Shown piece after piece: positions 11,038 to 22,444 of a stretch of 64,000 nucleotides of DNA; the stretch's first letter is position 1, and every line of letters begins with the position of its first letter. The stretch is from Ligustrum vulgare. Taxonomy: Eukaryota; Streptophyta; Magnoliopsida; Lamiales; Oleaceae. The position numbers were made by a program, and so were the translations under genes. Location: the NCBI GenBank assembly GCA_963555705.1, contig OY743174.1, positions 27,097,608 through 27,161,607 on the forward strand. Direction: 5' to 3'. The notes beneath the pieces were generated by a model, which saw only the letters and a program-made list of their open reading frames with translations, made no database searches and was not told the origin of the DNA.

Positions 11038-11565
11038 CTGATGTGGTCATTCCTGGGCGGATAGGATTTGTTATATGTTCGAAGCACTAACTTTGTTCTG
11101 ATAGCATTCTGTAATTATGCTGCTATGGGATTGCGGTCTTGCTCGAACTTCGTTATCTAGTACATCCAGTATATTTTATATTTATTCCGCCATCTGTCAG
11201 CTAGGAATTATCATATGACGCTGCAAGCTTAAGGCTCGTAATGACATTCCTTAGGGGGAGCTCGGATTCAAAGTAATGCCAACCTTCTATTCCCTTTTTA
11301 CTTCTTAGGTGAAAGTTGGAGTTATACTAGCATGTCTCTTAGGCGGCATTTAATATAAAGGGAGGCTACTAATATCGGTTCCCAAGAAGCAAGAAAGGAA
11401 TGAGAGGTGACATCTCTCCGCGCGTGGTGCCCATTATGGTAACTGAACGGTTTTCTCCCTTTTTTTGACAGTTGGCGCTTTGATTAATCCATCCTCCAAG
11501 AGACGTTGGTTACCCGTGTTAATTATGCAGCCCAAAGACCAAAGGTTTTGGTTTATTGAGTCCCC

Positions 11566-11572
11566 TATAAAG
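11566..11572 (+). promoter_or_regulatory. Candidate TATA box for the antisense ORF of B
   Basis: TATAAAG in the context CCCCTATAAAGCC, followed by CTTCTTCTTCTC-rich sequence, lies about 340 bp upstream of the ATG at 11915. The pyrimidine-rich leader is typical of plant promoters. It would give the antisense gene its own plus-strand transcript, independent of the LTR. Confidence 0.4.
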
Positions 11573-13170
11573 CCTTCTTCTTCTCATTGTTTCTCCTTTA
11601 CCGTATTCTTAGAATTTTTGCAGTAGCGTCTCCGCAAGAAGTTGCAGCATCTCTTCCATTATTGCAAGTCTTTCAGTATCTCTTCAAGGGTTTTTTACAT
11701 TGCAACTCGTCCCTATCGTTTTACACTCTTCATTGGCGCGTTCTTCACTCCGAGTATACAACCTTGATCGTCCGTTTTTGAAGGTAAATTTCTTTTCCTT
11801 TGTGAGTGCAAAGAAAACCTCTTTTTTTTATTTCTAATCTTCGAGTGTGGGTTTGAAAATTTTCTTTTGCATTTTGTTTTCCTTTCGGTGAGTCTGGCCC
11901 ATTTTTAAGAATAAATGGAAAGAGTTGGGGGAACGAGTTCACAGGAACTGTTGGCAATGGCGATTCCTGTCAGAGGTTTCTGCCCATTGTCTTTGTCGGT
12001 TTTTAGCTCCCGCTTCTTTAGGGAGCAGATTAAGAGGAGGAATAGGAAATGCAGTGGTATAATTTATTTGGATGATTCTGACAGCGAAGAAGAAAAGGAC
12101 CAGAGCTACATGGCTCATCTACCATCCGAGGAGGAGGCTTCTTTATGGGAGCTTCAAACCAAGAGGGGCAGGGATTTGGAAGGAGGAGAGGCAGTGGGCT
12201 CTTCTTCCGGTCACCAGGACTTCGAATTAATTATTAAGGCCCCATTTAGGGCACATGGGGAAGAGCTAGGGCTTTTTGAGGAGGAAATAGCCCAGGTTGA
12301 AGGTTGGGTAGACCTGGTAAATAAAATGTCAGGGTATCATGTAGAGCCTGATCCAAATCCAGAGTCTTGGGAAAGCAACGAGATTGCCACGGAAATTCGG
12401 GGGGTTGATTTGGCTGGAGCTTCAGCGAAATTCAGGATGCCAGAAGGGGTTCAATTGGTACACCCTACACCCTTTTTCCGACCCTGTAGCCCTCCCCTAG
12501 GTCAGGTGGCCGTGTGTTATGATGCTCTATCCTGCGGGATGAGGCTGCCCCTGCACCCCCTTTTCAGGGCTCTACTTAGGAGTTACAACTTAAGCCCCTA
12601 CCAATTGGCCCCAAATTTCTGGATGCAGGCAGTGGGTACTTGGTTGGTGTGGCAGGAGGTCAATCCTGACTACCCCATCTCCCTGCACATCATCCACACC
12701 TTATATACCTTGAAGAAATCCGTTAGAAGGGAGAAGGATGTGAGGTCGGATGTCAAGGATTGGTACTACTTGTCTCCCAGAGGCTCATATCCTCCTATTA
12801 TTACTTGTCATCCCACTTAGATAAAGAACTGGAGGAACCAATGGTTTTGGGTTGAGGGGGAGTGGCAGAGTTCACCTGTGGACCCTAGTCCGGAAATCAC
12901 CGTTCCCCGAACTCTTTTCCTACCTATTGAGTCTTGTACTCGCTTTTGCATCCTTACGTGTCGTGCGTCATCCACTTTTTATTTTATGTTCATCTTTCTT
13001 TACTTGTTTTTTTACACGTTATTGGTTTATGGCAAGGGAGACTTTTGCTTGCCTCCTCTCCGATGTGGACTTAGCGGAAGTGAGGCGCTTGTTTGCCTAC
13101 AAGGGCACTTTTCAGGGGGTCATTCAAAAAAATAAACTCTTTGTTAAGAACGGCCTTATGGGAGCTATGA

Positions 13171-13247
13171 GTAAGTTTGTTTCCTTACTGCCTTCATATC
13201 TTATGCCTCGTCCGTTCATAGCCTCATTCTCCTTATTTTGTTTCTAG
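13171..13247 (+). other. Intron in the antisense ORF of B
   Basis: GTAAGTTTG donor, pyrimidine-rich 3' half and TTTCTAG acceptor; 77 bp. Removing it joins two frames smoothly across an AGT serine codon. Only sequence signals support it. Confidence 0.6.
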
Positions 13248-14479
13248 GTTCCAAGGACTTTCCGAAGATTTCCTTGAAGGGTCTTATGGCCAAAAAGATC
13301 CCTCATGCCCTTCGCCACGGCAGCGAAATTGAAAGGAGGCAGAAAGCAGTACTTGCTAATTTTCAAGTAGGGGTGGCAAAGGAGGCATCCAAGGCGTCCA
13401 CTGTCCAACTTGAGGGTCCTCTTCCTGCATTACTGCCACCTCCCAGTCTGCTGCCGGTGGGTCCCCAACAGCCTAGCTTGGAAAAAGGGGCTGAACTTAA
13501 GAATGTTACTGTAACGGGGAAGGGAAAAAAGGTCAGATAGGGGCGGCTCCAAGAGGAAGAGGGAGTCTAAGAATGTTTCTATACCATCTCCCTTATCCGA
13601 GGATATATCTGAGCACGTATCTGAGGAGGAACCCGCCCCTTTGAAGAGGCTCAGAAGGGGCAAGGAAACCACCTCCGCACCTATGCTCCCAGAGACTCAA
13701 GAATTGGAGGATGAGCCTTTTGTGTCTATCCCAGACTTGGCTTACGAAGTGACAACCGCGGGGAGAATAAGAGCTCCAATAGATTAAAGCCAGTGTTTTC
13801 CCCAGGGATGTTATTTTCAGTCCTTCCTTGTTTGACTCCCCCAGTTCTCCTCCTGCCAGGGGCCTTGGTCACTGAGCAATTTTGGACAGAGGGCTGGTCT
13901 GCCTTCTTTTCTAGTGCCACTCCGTCCCGAAAGCTTCTTACTGCCAAAGCTATGAATGCTAGGGCACTGGCCCTTATTGACGAGGTGGAGTCTTCAGTGG
14001 AGGAGTCGCAGTGAGACAAGAAGAATGTTGAGACTGCACTCCGTCAGGCGGACAATATGCTGAGGGAGATTAAGGACCTCAAGGAGCATCTGTCCATCGC
14101 TCGTAAGGCCTCCTCGAAAGATAGGGTGACAGCCAAACGTATTCAAGAAGACAATGAAAATTTAAAGCACGATCTTCATGCTTCCGAGGTAGATGTAGCA
14201 TCCCTCTGTAAGAAATTGGACGACTCCAACTGGGCTCAGTCCATAACTTCTGAGGCCCTGACAGCAGCCAAAGCTAAGCTAGAGGCTGAGGTGACAGCAA
14301 CCACTGAGATACTGGGGAGAGAGGTGGAAGCTAGGAGAAAGGCGGAGGAGGATCTTCCCTCTTTGGAACGGCAAATGCAATCTAGGATCACGGAGGTTCT
14401 GGAGAAGACCGTTATGACACGAGTGGAGAAAGCTCTGAGCGCCAAGGTGTCTAAGGCGATATGATATGATCTGATCCAG

Positions 14480-14983
14480 ACCGAGGTCGTAAATAGGAAA
14501 ATGATTCAATTGTTGCGCACCATAATCAATAAAAATCTGAGAAATTGGGAAGAGTGTCTACCATTTATTGAATTTGCATATAATAGAGCTATACATTCTA
14601 CTACTTCTTGTTCACCATTTGAAATTGTTTATGATTTTAATCCGCTAACACCATTGGATTTAATTCCTTTACCTGTGAATGAACGTAGTAGTTTAGATGG
14701 AAATAAAAAGGCTGAGATGGTTAAATCACTCCACGACAAGGTGAGGTTGGCGATTGAAAAGAAAAATGAACATTATGCATCGCAGGCTAACAAAGGAAGA
14801 AAATGCATCATATTTGAACCCGGTGATTGGGTTTGGGTACACTTGAGGAAGGAGCGGTTTTCAGAACAACGCAAATCAAAGTTACAACCGCGAGGAGATG
14901 GTCCATTCCAAGTGATTGAAAGGATCAACAACAATGCCTCTAAATTAGATCTTCCTGGTGAGTATTATGTTTCGGCTTCATAA
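14480..14983 (+). pseudogene. Element C: displaced integrase C-terminal fragment
   Basis: It encodes the end of the integrase core and the C-terminal domain ([19 protein letters not shown] to GDGPFQVIERINN, ending GEYYVSAS and a stop) and is nearly the same as 16840-17330. It sits upstream of RT, which is the wrong order for any gypsy element. The left joint shares CAGACC with the LTR start; the right joint, at TTCATAAGGGAGAGCATGAG, falls on the sequence that normally precedes RT. It keeps the Gln codon (CAG) that has become a stop in the downstream copy. Confidence 0.85.
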
Positions 14984-14991
14984 GGGAGAGC

Positions 14992-17139
14992 ATGAGTCCA
15001 TGTACCGTACCTGTGTTACTAGTACCAAAGAAGGACGGGACTTGGAGAATGTGTGTTGATTGTAGAGCCATCAACAACATAACGGTAAAGTATCGTCATC
15101 CTATTCCTAGGTTAGATGATATGTTGGATGAATTGTATGGCTCTAGCATATTTAGTAAAATTGATCTTAAGAGTGGTTATCATCAAATTCGAATGAAGGA
15201 AGGAGATGATTGGAAAACTGCTTTTAAAACTAAATATGGCTTACATGAATGGTTAGTTATGCCGTTTGGACTTACTAATGCACCTAGCACATTTATGCGT
15301 TTAATGAATCATGTTTTACGTGCATTTATAGGTAAATTCGTTGTAGTTTACTTCGATGATATCTTGATATATAGTAAAACTTTGAATGAGCATGTGGAGC
15401 ATGTTAGGTGTAAGCTTGTGGTTTTGAGGCAAGAGCAACTTTTTGCTAATTTTAAAAAGTGTAGTTTTTGCATGGGTAAAGTTGTATTTCTTGGCTATGT
15501 GGTTAGTGCTAAAGGGATAGAAGTAGATGAAGAGAAAGCCAAAGCTATTAAAGAATGGCCAACACCTAAAAGCATAACTGAGGTTAGAAGTTTTTATGGC
15601 TTGGCTAGTTTTTATAGGCACTTTGTTAAAGATTTTAGCACAATTGCCGCACCACGCACAGAAATTGTCAAAAAAAGTGTAGGGTTTAAATGGGGTGTAG
15701 AACAAGAGCATGCATTTGATACTATCAAAAATATGTTGTGTAAAGCACCGGTTTTATCACTTCCTAACTTTGACAAGACTTTTGAGATTGAATGTGATGC
15801 CTCAGGGGTAGCCATTGGAGTTGTTTTAATGCAGGATCGAAGGCCAGTAGCCTATTTTAGTGAAAAGCTAAAGGGGGCTGCACTTAATTATCCCACATAT
15901 GACAAGGAGTTGTACTCACTTGTGCGCGCTTTGGAGACATGGCAACATTACTTATGGTCACGGGAGTTCGTGATACACACTGATCATGAATCCTTGAAGC
16001 ATTTGAGGGGTCAAGCTAAGCTGAGTAAGAGACATGCAAGGTGGGTAGAGTTCATCGAAACATTTCCTTATGTCATCCGGTACAAACAAGGTAAGGAAAA
16101 TGCGGTGGCAGATGCATTGTCTCGAAGGTATGTTCTTTTAACTTCTTTGAATTCTAAATTGCTTGGATTTGAATACATTAAGGACATGTATGCTAATGAT
16201 CTGGACTTTTCTAGTACTTATGATTCATGTGGTAAAGGAGCCGTGGATAGGTTCTTTAAACATGATGATTATTTATTCCGAGAAAATAAATTGTGTGTCC
16301 CTAGGTGTTCAATGAGGGAGTTACTTGTGAGAGAGACCCATAGTGGAGGTTTAATGGGTCATTTTGGGGTTAAAAAGACCATCGAAATCCTAAGTGAACA
16401 TTTCTATTGGCCTAAGATGAAGATTGATGTGGTTCGGGTTTGTAATCGATGCATTACTTGTAAGAAGACTAAATCTAGGATTAAACCCCGTGGATTATAT
16501 ATGCCTTTACCTGTACCTAGTGAACCTTGGGTCGATATCTCTATGGATTTTGTTTTAGGATTACCTAGGACTAAGAAGGGAAGATATTCGATTTTTGTGG
16601 TAGTAGATCGCTTTAGTAAAATGGCACATTTCATACCATGCCACAAAACTGATGATGCTACCAACATAGCTGATATTTTCTTTAGGGAAGTAGTACGCTT
16701 ACATGGGATTCCTAAGAGTATAGTCTCGGATAGGGACGTTAAATTCCTTAGTCATTTTTGGAGAGTCTTGTGGAACAAACTGGGAACAAAATTACTTTTC
16801 TCTACAACTTGTCACCCACAGACCGATGGACAGACCGAGGTAGTAAATAGGACAATGATTCAATTGTTACGCACCATAATCAATAAAAATCTGAGAAATT
16901 GGGAAGAGTGTCTACCATTTACTGAATTTGCATATAATAGAGCTATACATTCTACTACTTCTTGTTCACCATTTGAAATTTTTTATGGTTTTAATCTGCT
17001 AACACCATTGAATTTAATTCCTTTACCTGTGAATGAACGTAGTAGTTTAGATGGAAAGAAAAAGGCTGAGATGGTTAAATCACTCCACGGCAAGGTGAGG
17101 TTGGCGATTGAAAAGAAAAATGAACATTATGCATCGTAG
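14992..17139 (+). pseudogene. Element C pol: reverse transcriptase, RNase H, integrase
   Basis: A 715-codon frame. RT covers about residues 1-170: [51 protein letters not shown] and the catalytic [11 protein letters not shown]. RNase H follows with FEIECDASG and [13 protein letters not shown], ending VADALSRR. Integrase has a zinc-binding region ([23 protein letters not shown]), then [22 protein letters not shown] and [13 protein letters not shown], giving the D, D and E residues. It ends at a TAG (17137-17139) where the displaced copy has CAG, so the stop is a point change. The C-terminal domain follows in the same frame. The upstream half of pol and gag are absent; the ATG at 14992 is an internal Met, not a natural start. 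Confidence 0.9.
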
Positions 17140-17660
17140 GCTAACAAAGGAAGAAAATGCGTCATATTTGAACCCGGTGATTGGGTTTGGGTACACTTGA
17201 GGAAGGAGCGGTTTCCAGAACAACGAAAATCAAAGTTACAACCGCGAGGAGATGGTCCATTCCAAGTGATTGAAAGGATCAACAACAATGCCTATAAATT
17301 AGATCTTCCTAGTGAGTATAATGTTTCGGCTTCATTTAATGTTTCTGATCTATCTCCGTTTGATGCAGGTACAGATTCGAGATCGAATCCTTTCGAAGAG
17401 GGAGGGGATGATGTGATCCAGACCACGAATACAAGCCCGCACAAAGATCCGTTGATGATCAAAGGAGGACCGATGACTCGATTACAAAAAAAAGGGCCAA
17501 CAAAGCAATGGACAAGCTAGTACAAGAAACAATGGCCAAAACAATGTTCGTGTCATAAAAAGAAGCAAGTTCCATGTTGGAACCGAGCCAAAACGACGAG
17601 TGGATCAACCTCATTCAAGCCGACAAAGAAAATTTTGAAAATTGTGAAATCTCAATGTTA
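17140..17660 (+). pseudogene. Element C integrase C-terminal tail after the nonsense codon
   Basis: The same frame continues after the TAG with FEPGDWVWVHLRKERF, GDGPFQVIERINN and FNVSDLSPFDAGTDSRSNPF, then crosses the polypurine tract into the LTR (EEGGDDVIQT, GGPMTRLQ). A frameshift in an A-run near 17486-17495 ends it at 17520; the intact sister in A continues as a tail with DEWINLIQAV. The tail that extends into the LTR is the mark of CRM-like chromoviruses. Confidence 0.8.
17395..17408 (+). other. Polypurine tract of element C, inside the coding frame
   Basis: GAAGAGGGAGGGGA directly abuts the LTR start at 17409. In the pol frame these bases encode part of F-E-E-G-G-D-D, so primer and protein are encoded by the same bases. 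Confidence 0.85.
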
Positions 17661-17890
17661 CAGCCGTAACATATATTTCCTTACGGCCGTAACCAGCTCA
17701 CTGCCAAAATTGATATTACGAGAAATAAAGGATTACGGTCGTAAGTGCTGAAGTTCACGGCCGTAATGGAGTCACTGCTCAAAAACCGGAATTTGGAAAT
17801 TTTTGACTTACGGCCGTAAGGAAATATATCACGTCCGTAAATGTGGATCAGTAACAAGGTTACGGCCATAAAGGAATTAGTCATGACCGT
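17658..17890 (+). repeat. Cluster of TTACGGCCGTAA-type palindromes (C)
   Basis: About eight copies of the 12-base palindrome or one-to-three-base variants (TTACAGCCGTAA, TTACGGTCGTAA, CACGGCCGTAA and others) spaced some 20-50 bp apart. Sister clusters are in A (26168-26400, 32135-32320) and F (35813-36050). Confidence 0.9.
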
Positions 17891-17986
17891 AAAAGTCAAT
17901 ATCCGTAAATTTAGGATTTTTATTTATTTCCTTATTTTTAGGTATTTCTTTCCTAGTATAATTAAAACTCCTAAGTCAGGTTTTGA

Positions 17987-18001
17987 CCCTATTTATAGGG
18001 A
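17987..18001 (+). promoter_or_regulatory. Palindromic TATA box in the LTR of C
   Basis: CCCTATTTATAGGG, conserved in the three A/C-family LTRs. Because it is palindromic it could position transcription on either strand. No transcript evidence is available. Confidence 0.55.
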
Positions 18002-18548
18002 TGTAATTTTCATTATTATACAGACAACTTTAATATTATAATTGAGAGGCTATTTTGCTTTCACAATCTTATTCTTCATTGAATAAAATTCGAACTTGCG
18101 AGTTATTCTTGTTTGTTCAAATCTCGGTGAGATTATTATTGCTTGTGATCAAGAGGTCAATATATCCCAGTGATTGTATTGGTTGCTTGGTTCAATTAAT
18201 TTTAATTGGATCCATAAATCGTGGTTATTTGGCGTTCTTGGGTCGATTTCAATATTTTTTGGGTTGCGTAGCTATAATTGCTACGTGGTTTGCATCACGA
18301 TCCAGAATTTTAAAGACACTTTTGAAGAGACACCAGAGTATGAGGCCATGCAAAGGGTCTTTGGGAATATAGGGGCCAGGATGGCTTTGGGGGACGTGAA
18401 GGATGCTTTTCCAACTCTGGACCTATCCTCCATCGAAGCTTTGTACCCCGAACCTCAAGATGCAGATAAGGGCGATTCCCTTGATGATTCCAAAGATCCT
18501 TTTGATGTACCTGGCAGGAGCTCTTCAGAAGATGTTCCTCCTCAATGA

Positions 18549-19203
18549 TCCTCTTTTGTGTTTGCTTTGGTCATTTTGCATGTTGTATATTGTTCGAATT
18601 TTTTCAAAATGTAAGTGCAATGACGCTTTACATTGTAAATGTAACGAAATTTTGAATTGTAAATACTTTGATTTATAAACGTAGTGATTTAGTTTAGCTC
18701 AATGTTTTGGTTTGTACAACATTATTTTGTTTAAGTGTGAATGCTTCCAAACACAAACGCCTTCCTCAACGCATTGTATGAAGATATTTTGTTTGAGTGT
18801 GAGTAGTCCCTTAGATCTAAGTAGCTTAAGGCATTCATGTTTGCTAGTTATACCTGATTTTGACAAACATTCGAACATTTTTTACTTATACTCCGTAACA
18901 CCTGCATTTATTAGTTTTGATGAACTTCTATTGATGGCGTTAATACGTTTAATCCATACGCAGTGATCGCAGTGCAAGCTTACAAGAGTCCCTTATTTTT
19001 AACAAAGTTCAAGCATCGCGGAGGTGTATTGTCCTATAAACAAAATAATTTAGGAATTTTTACTATCCATTATGGGTACCAACAACACTTGGTGCAATCC
19101 TTATCATAACTCGGTTAAGATTTTATTAAATTATATGGAGACGTTGTGACCATCGAAGAGGCATTTGACTTTATTGAAAATAGCGACGAAGGTGATCTGT
19201 GTT
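18549..19203. other. Non-coding spacer of element B
   Basis: AT-rich DNA between the end of the antisense ORF and the end of the minus-strand integrase gene, so the two genes converge here. Both need 3' ends in this stretch. I see no tandem array like that in D and no credible ORF. Confidence 0.5.
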
Positions 19204-20260
19204 TCAGGGATTACACAAAGGTACCCAAGATAGGTCTTCTATCTGGTAAGTACCGGGTACCACTTCGGAGACGACTCTGTACGGGCCTTCCCAATTAGGA
19301 CCTAAAGTCCCTACTCCTGGTTCTTGAGTAGCGGGAAGAACCTTTTTGAGGACTAAATCCCCGATATTAAAGTGCCGACCCTTTACCCTTTTGTTGTAGT
19401 AGCGGGCCATTTTTTTATGGTACTTGGTCATTACTATCTGAGAATTACTCCGTTTTTTCAGGTGGAAATCCAAGCTAGCCCTCTGTGCCTCTTCGTTTCC
19501 CGCTTCATCATAATGGATTTGACGAAGAGAAGGCACCCCAATTTCATCTGGACATACCGCCTCGGATCCATATGCCAGGGACAAAGGTGTTTCGCCAGTG
19601 GCAGTGTGAGAGGTGGTTCGAAGTGCCCATAATACTTACGGGAGTTTATCTACCCATGCGCCTTTTTTGGATTCCAAATTCCTCTTTAGAGTGTTTTTTA
19701 TGGTCTTGTTCACGACTTCAACTTGTTCGTTAGCTTGTGGATGATGCGGAGATGAAAATAATTTCTTAATTCCCAAGTCGTCGCACAATTCATCTATGCT
19801 TCTGTTTTTGAATAGTTTTGCATTATCACTAACCAATGAGTGCGGTATTCCAAATCTGCATATAACATTCTTCCAGATGAACTTGGTGGTGTTGGCCTAG
19901 GTAATCCTCATCAGGGGTTCTGCCTCAACCCACTTGGTGAAATAGTCAATTGCCACTATTGCAAAGCAATTGTTACCAGCCCCCCTAGGGATAGGGCCAA
20001 TAATATCAACCCCCACTTCGCAAAAGGCCAAGGGCTAGTCACCACAGTCAACTTGTGATGTGGCTGATGCGGTATCGTTGCATGCCTTTGACATTTATCG
20101 CACTTGCAGACGAAGTCATGGGAGTCCTTCCGCATAGTTGGCCAAAAATACCCCTATTTGAGGGCTTTTCGAGCCAATGATAACGCCCCAGCGTGGTTGC
20201 CGCATGTGCCTCATGGATTTCTTTCATTATATACTGTCCTTCCTCCAGCCCAACACATCT
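19204..20260 (-). pseudogene. Element B integrase
   Basis: Reading leftwards: a zinc-binding remnant with CKCDKCQRHAT, then WGVDIIGPIPRG, VAIDYFTKWVEAEP, IPHSLVSDNAKLF, HHPQANEQVEVVNKTIK and a C-terminal part with LSLAYGSEAVCPDEIG, LVLKKVLPATQ and LGPNWEGPYRV. These give the D, D and E catalytic positions of retroviral-type integrases in the arrangement of Tat-type elements. The frame is broken near 20050-20110 and again around 19580-19640 and 19836. The gene ends at 19204. Confidence 0.85.
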
Positions 20261-20917
20261 CAGCAAAGTAGAGGAATAACTCCGTTTATAAAGCAGGTCA
20301 TCCAAGAGTACGAAATTTGAGGCATATCTTTGCAATTTTCGAGCTGCTTCCGGCTCGTCTGGTGTTGTCTGATGCTTCAAGTATGCTAGTATAGGATTTA
20401 TCCAGGATCCTTCTTCCTCTATCGCCAAAATCTCTGTTCCTGGATCGATAGAAGAGGTAAACAAATGCTCAATTGGGATCAGATTGTGGAGCTCAGAATC
20501 ATTACTGCTTGCTAATTTGGATAAAGCATCTGCATTGGAATTTTCAGTTCCGGGAATATGATGTAACTCCATTTTTCCCAAGTTCACGGCTAGATCTTTT
20601 ACTTTTTCCAAGTAAGCAACCATAGCAGGTTCTTTAGCAGCGAATTGTTCGTTAAACTGGCTTACGACAAGTTGTGAGTCACTACTTGCCACCACGGACC
20701 TGATCTTTAAGGCTTTCACAAGTCTTAGCCCTGCTAAGAGTGCCTCGTATTCTGCAACGTTGTTTGAGGCTTTAAAGCCAAAGCGGATGGCACTGTGTAG
20801 TTTGTATCCTTCCGGACTCATTAGTAGTATACCCGCCCCGGATCTTCCATCAGCTGAGGACCCATCAATGAGAAACTTCCACTCACGGCTATCCTCCGCG
20901 TTATCAATCATCTCCAC
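20048..20917 (-). pseudogene. Element B RNase H and spacer
   Basis: A 289-codon frame. RNase H acidic residues can be placed in WKFLIDGSSADGRSGAGILL, NVAEYEALLAGLRL, ASSDSQLVVSQF and NSNADALSKLAS. The following part leads to integrase (LEEGQYIMKEIHEAHA) before the frame shifts. It is adjacent to the RT frame (stop at 20918-20920) and is normally part of one polyprotein. Confidence 0.85.
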
Positions 20918-22200
20918 CTATGGCGGATGGGTGGACTCCACTATGAAATCTGCTAATGCTTGACCTTTTATAGCAGTCCGAGGTTCATAATACAGGTCGT
21001 ACTGACTGATTTCTATTGCCCACTTCATCAACCTCCCAGATACATCTGGTTTCTGTAACACCTGCCTCATAGGAAAATTGGTGAGAACATGTATGGAGTG
21101 TGACTGAAAGTAGGGGCGGAGTTTGCGAACTGCTGTGATCAATGAGAGAGCAAGTTTCTCTATATCTGGGTAACGTGTTTCTGCATCCAGCATGGCTTTG
21201 CTTACATAATACACTGGGAATTGATTCCCATCTTCCTCTCTGATCAAAATTGAGCCAACAGCCTCTTTTGATACGGCTAAATATAGATAAAGTGGTTCTC
21301 CAGCTCTTGGTTTTGATAACAATGGGGCCTGCCCCAAGAATGCTTTCAGGTCGGCAAAAGGTTGCTCACATTCTGGCATCCAATGGAATCGCTTCCCTCC
21401 CTTCAAGATCTTAAAAAATGGCAAGCATTTGTCAATGGACTTAGAAACGAGTCGATTTAAAGCCGTAATTCTTCCCGTCAAGCTTTGCACTTCTTTTGGG
21501 CTCCGAGGAGATCGCATATTCAGCAAAGCTTTGATTTTATCAGGATTGGCTTCAATCCCTCTTCTGCTTACCATGAGTCCCATAAATTTTTCGAATGCTA
21601 CTCCAAAAGCGCATTTCGCTGGGTTGAGCTTCATTCGATATTTCCTCAAAACATCGAAGACCTCTGACAAATGGCGGATATGTTCTGTGGCAATCATACT
21701 TTTGACCAGCATGTCATCAACATATACTTCCATGGTGTTTCCCAATTGTTTTGAAAACATATGATTTACCAACCTTTGATAGGTGGCTCCAGCATTCTTT
21801 AAGCCAAATGACATAGCTTTGTAACAATAGAGTCCCCTATCCGTAATAAACGAGGTGTGCTCCTCATCTGATTCGTGCATGGGGATTTGATTGTATCCGG
21901 AGTATGCATCCATAAAGCTCAGCGTCTCATGTCCCGCTGTGGAGTCAACTAACTAATCAATCCGACGCAGTGGAAAACTGTCTTTGGGGCATACCTGGTT
22001 TTAATTCCAAAAATCAATACATACTCTCAGTTTCTCATTCTGTTTTGGTACCATTTTTCAATAGCTTCGGATACCGGGATTCTCTGATGAAGCCATTTTT
22101 CAATAGCTTCGTTACCTCTTCTTTCAAGGCCTCGTATTTATCAGAACTCATCGGTCTTCTCTTTTGCCTGTGCCCAGGACTTCTGGGATCAAGCTAAAGT
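20918..22200 (-). pseudogene. Element B reverse transcriptase
   Basis: The main frame (20918-21913) carries MDAYSGYNQIPMHESDEEHT, AMSFGLKNAGATYQRLVNHM, the catalytic MEVYVDDMLVKS and the thumb and connection region (YVSKAMLDAETRYPDIEKLA). Upstream the expected KDSFPLPRIDQLVD block is present but its Gln codon is TAG near 21953, a C-to-T change on the coding strand. Further upstream (22050-22200) frames are broken and a 20-bp segment (CATTTTTCAATAGCTTCG) is duplicated at about 22052 and 22092. This is the RT of a Tat-type element. Confidence 0.87.
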
Positions 22201-22444
22201 CTGTGATAGGCCACTTTAGGATCAATTCCAACCTTGTCATCACGTTTCCATGCAAATACATCGAGGTTCTCAAGTAAGAAGTTTTTTAGTTGATATTTGT
22301 ATTCAACTGGAGAATCTAATCCAATCTACAACTCCTTGACTAGGTCAAGTGGATCTACACCGAAGCATTCTAGCCTTTCAGCTGGGGTAGAGCAATTGTC
22401 TCCAGCCATTCTTGGGTCTAGATCTGCCAGATCTTCTTCCGGCG

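Larger units (their letters stand above)
14462..18297 (+). mobile_element. Element C: rearranged CRM-like chromovirus in the antisense ORF of B
   Basis: Plus strand, same family as A. It keeps only about 20 bp of the 5' LTR start (TGATATGATCTGATCCAGACC compared with TGATGTGATCCAGACC), then an integrase C-terminal fragment, then RT, RNase H and integrase, PPT and a full 889-bp 3' LTR (17409-18297). Gag, protease, PBS and most of the 5' LTR are missing. Flanks are CGATA (14457-14461) and CGATC (18298-18302), a 5-bp duplication with one change; collapsing it restores the reading frame of the antisense ORF of B. Copies of A or F type could supply the missing proteins in trans only if intact copies exist elsewhere. 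Confidence 0.88.
17409..18297 (+). mobile_element. Element C 3' LTR (889 bp)
   Basis: Starts TGATGTGATCCAGACC and ends TGGTTTGCATCA. It contains the end of the pol frame, a cluster of TTACGGCCGTAA-type palindromes (about 17658-17890) and a palindromic TATA region, CCCTATTTATAGGG (about 17987-18001). Confidence 0.9.
11915..18548 (+). pseudogene. Antisense ORF of element B (Transposase_28-like), split by C
   Basis: ATG at 11915 opens a 301-codon frame. Its second half has PLHPLFRALLRSYNLSPYQL, PNFWMQAVGTWLVW and DVKDWYYLSPR, the pattern of the plant putative gypsy-type transposon protein family. A TAG at 12818 interrupts it; the same frame goes on with IKNWRNQWFWVEGEW. An exon near 13030-13170 ends at a GTAAGT donor (13171) and joins an acceptor TTTCTAG at 13247 (intron of 77 bp); reading continues with SSKDFPKISLKGLM. 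A frameshift lies near 13530 and a TGA at 14012-14014. 14015-14461 is a long coiled coil (LKEHLSIARKASSKDR). Element C interrupts at 14462 and the C-terminus resumes at 18303 (QNFKDTFEETPEYEAM) to a TGA at 18546-18548. It is transcribed opposite to gag-pol. Molecular role unknown. Confidence 0.75.
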
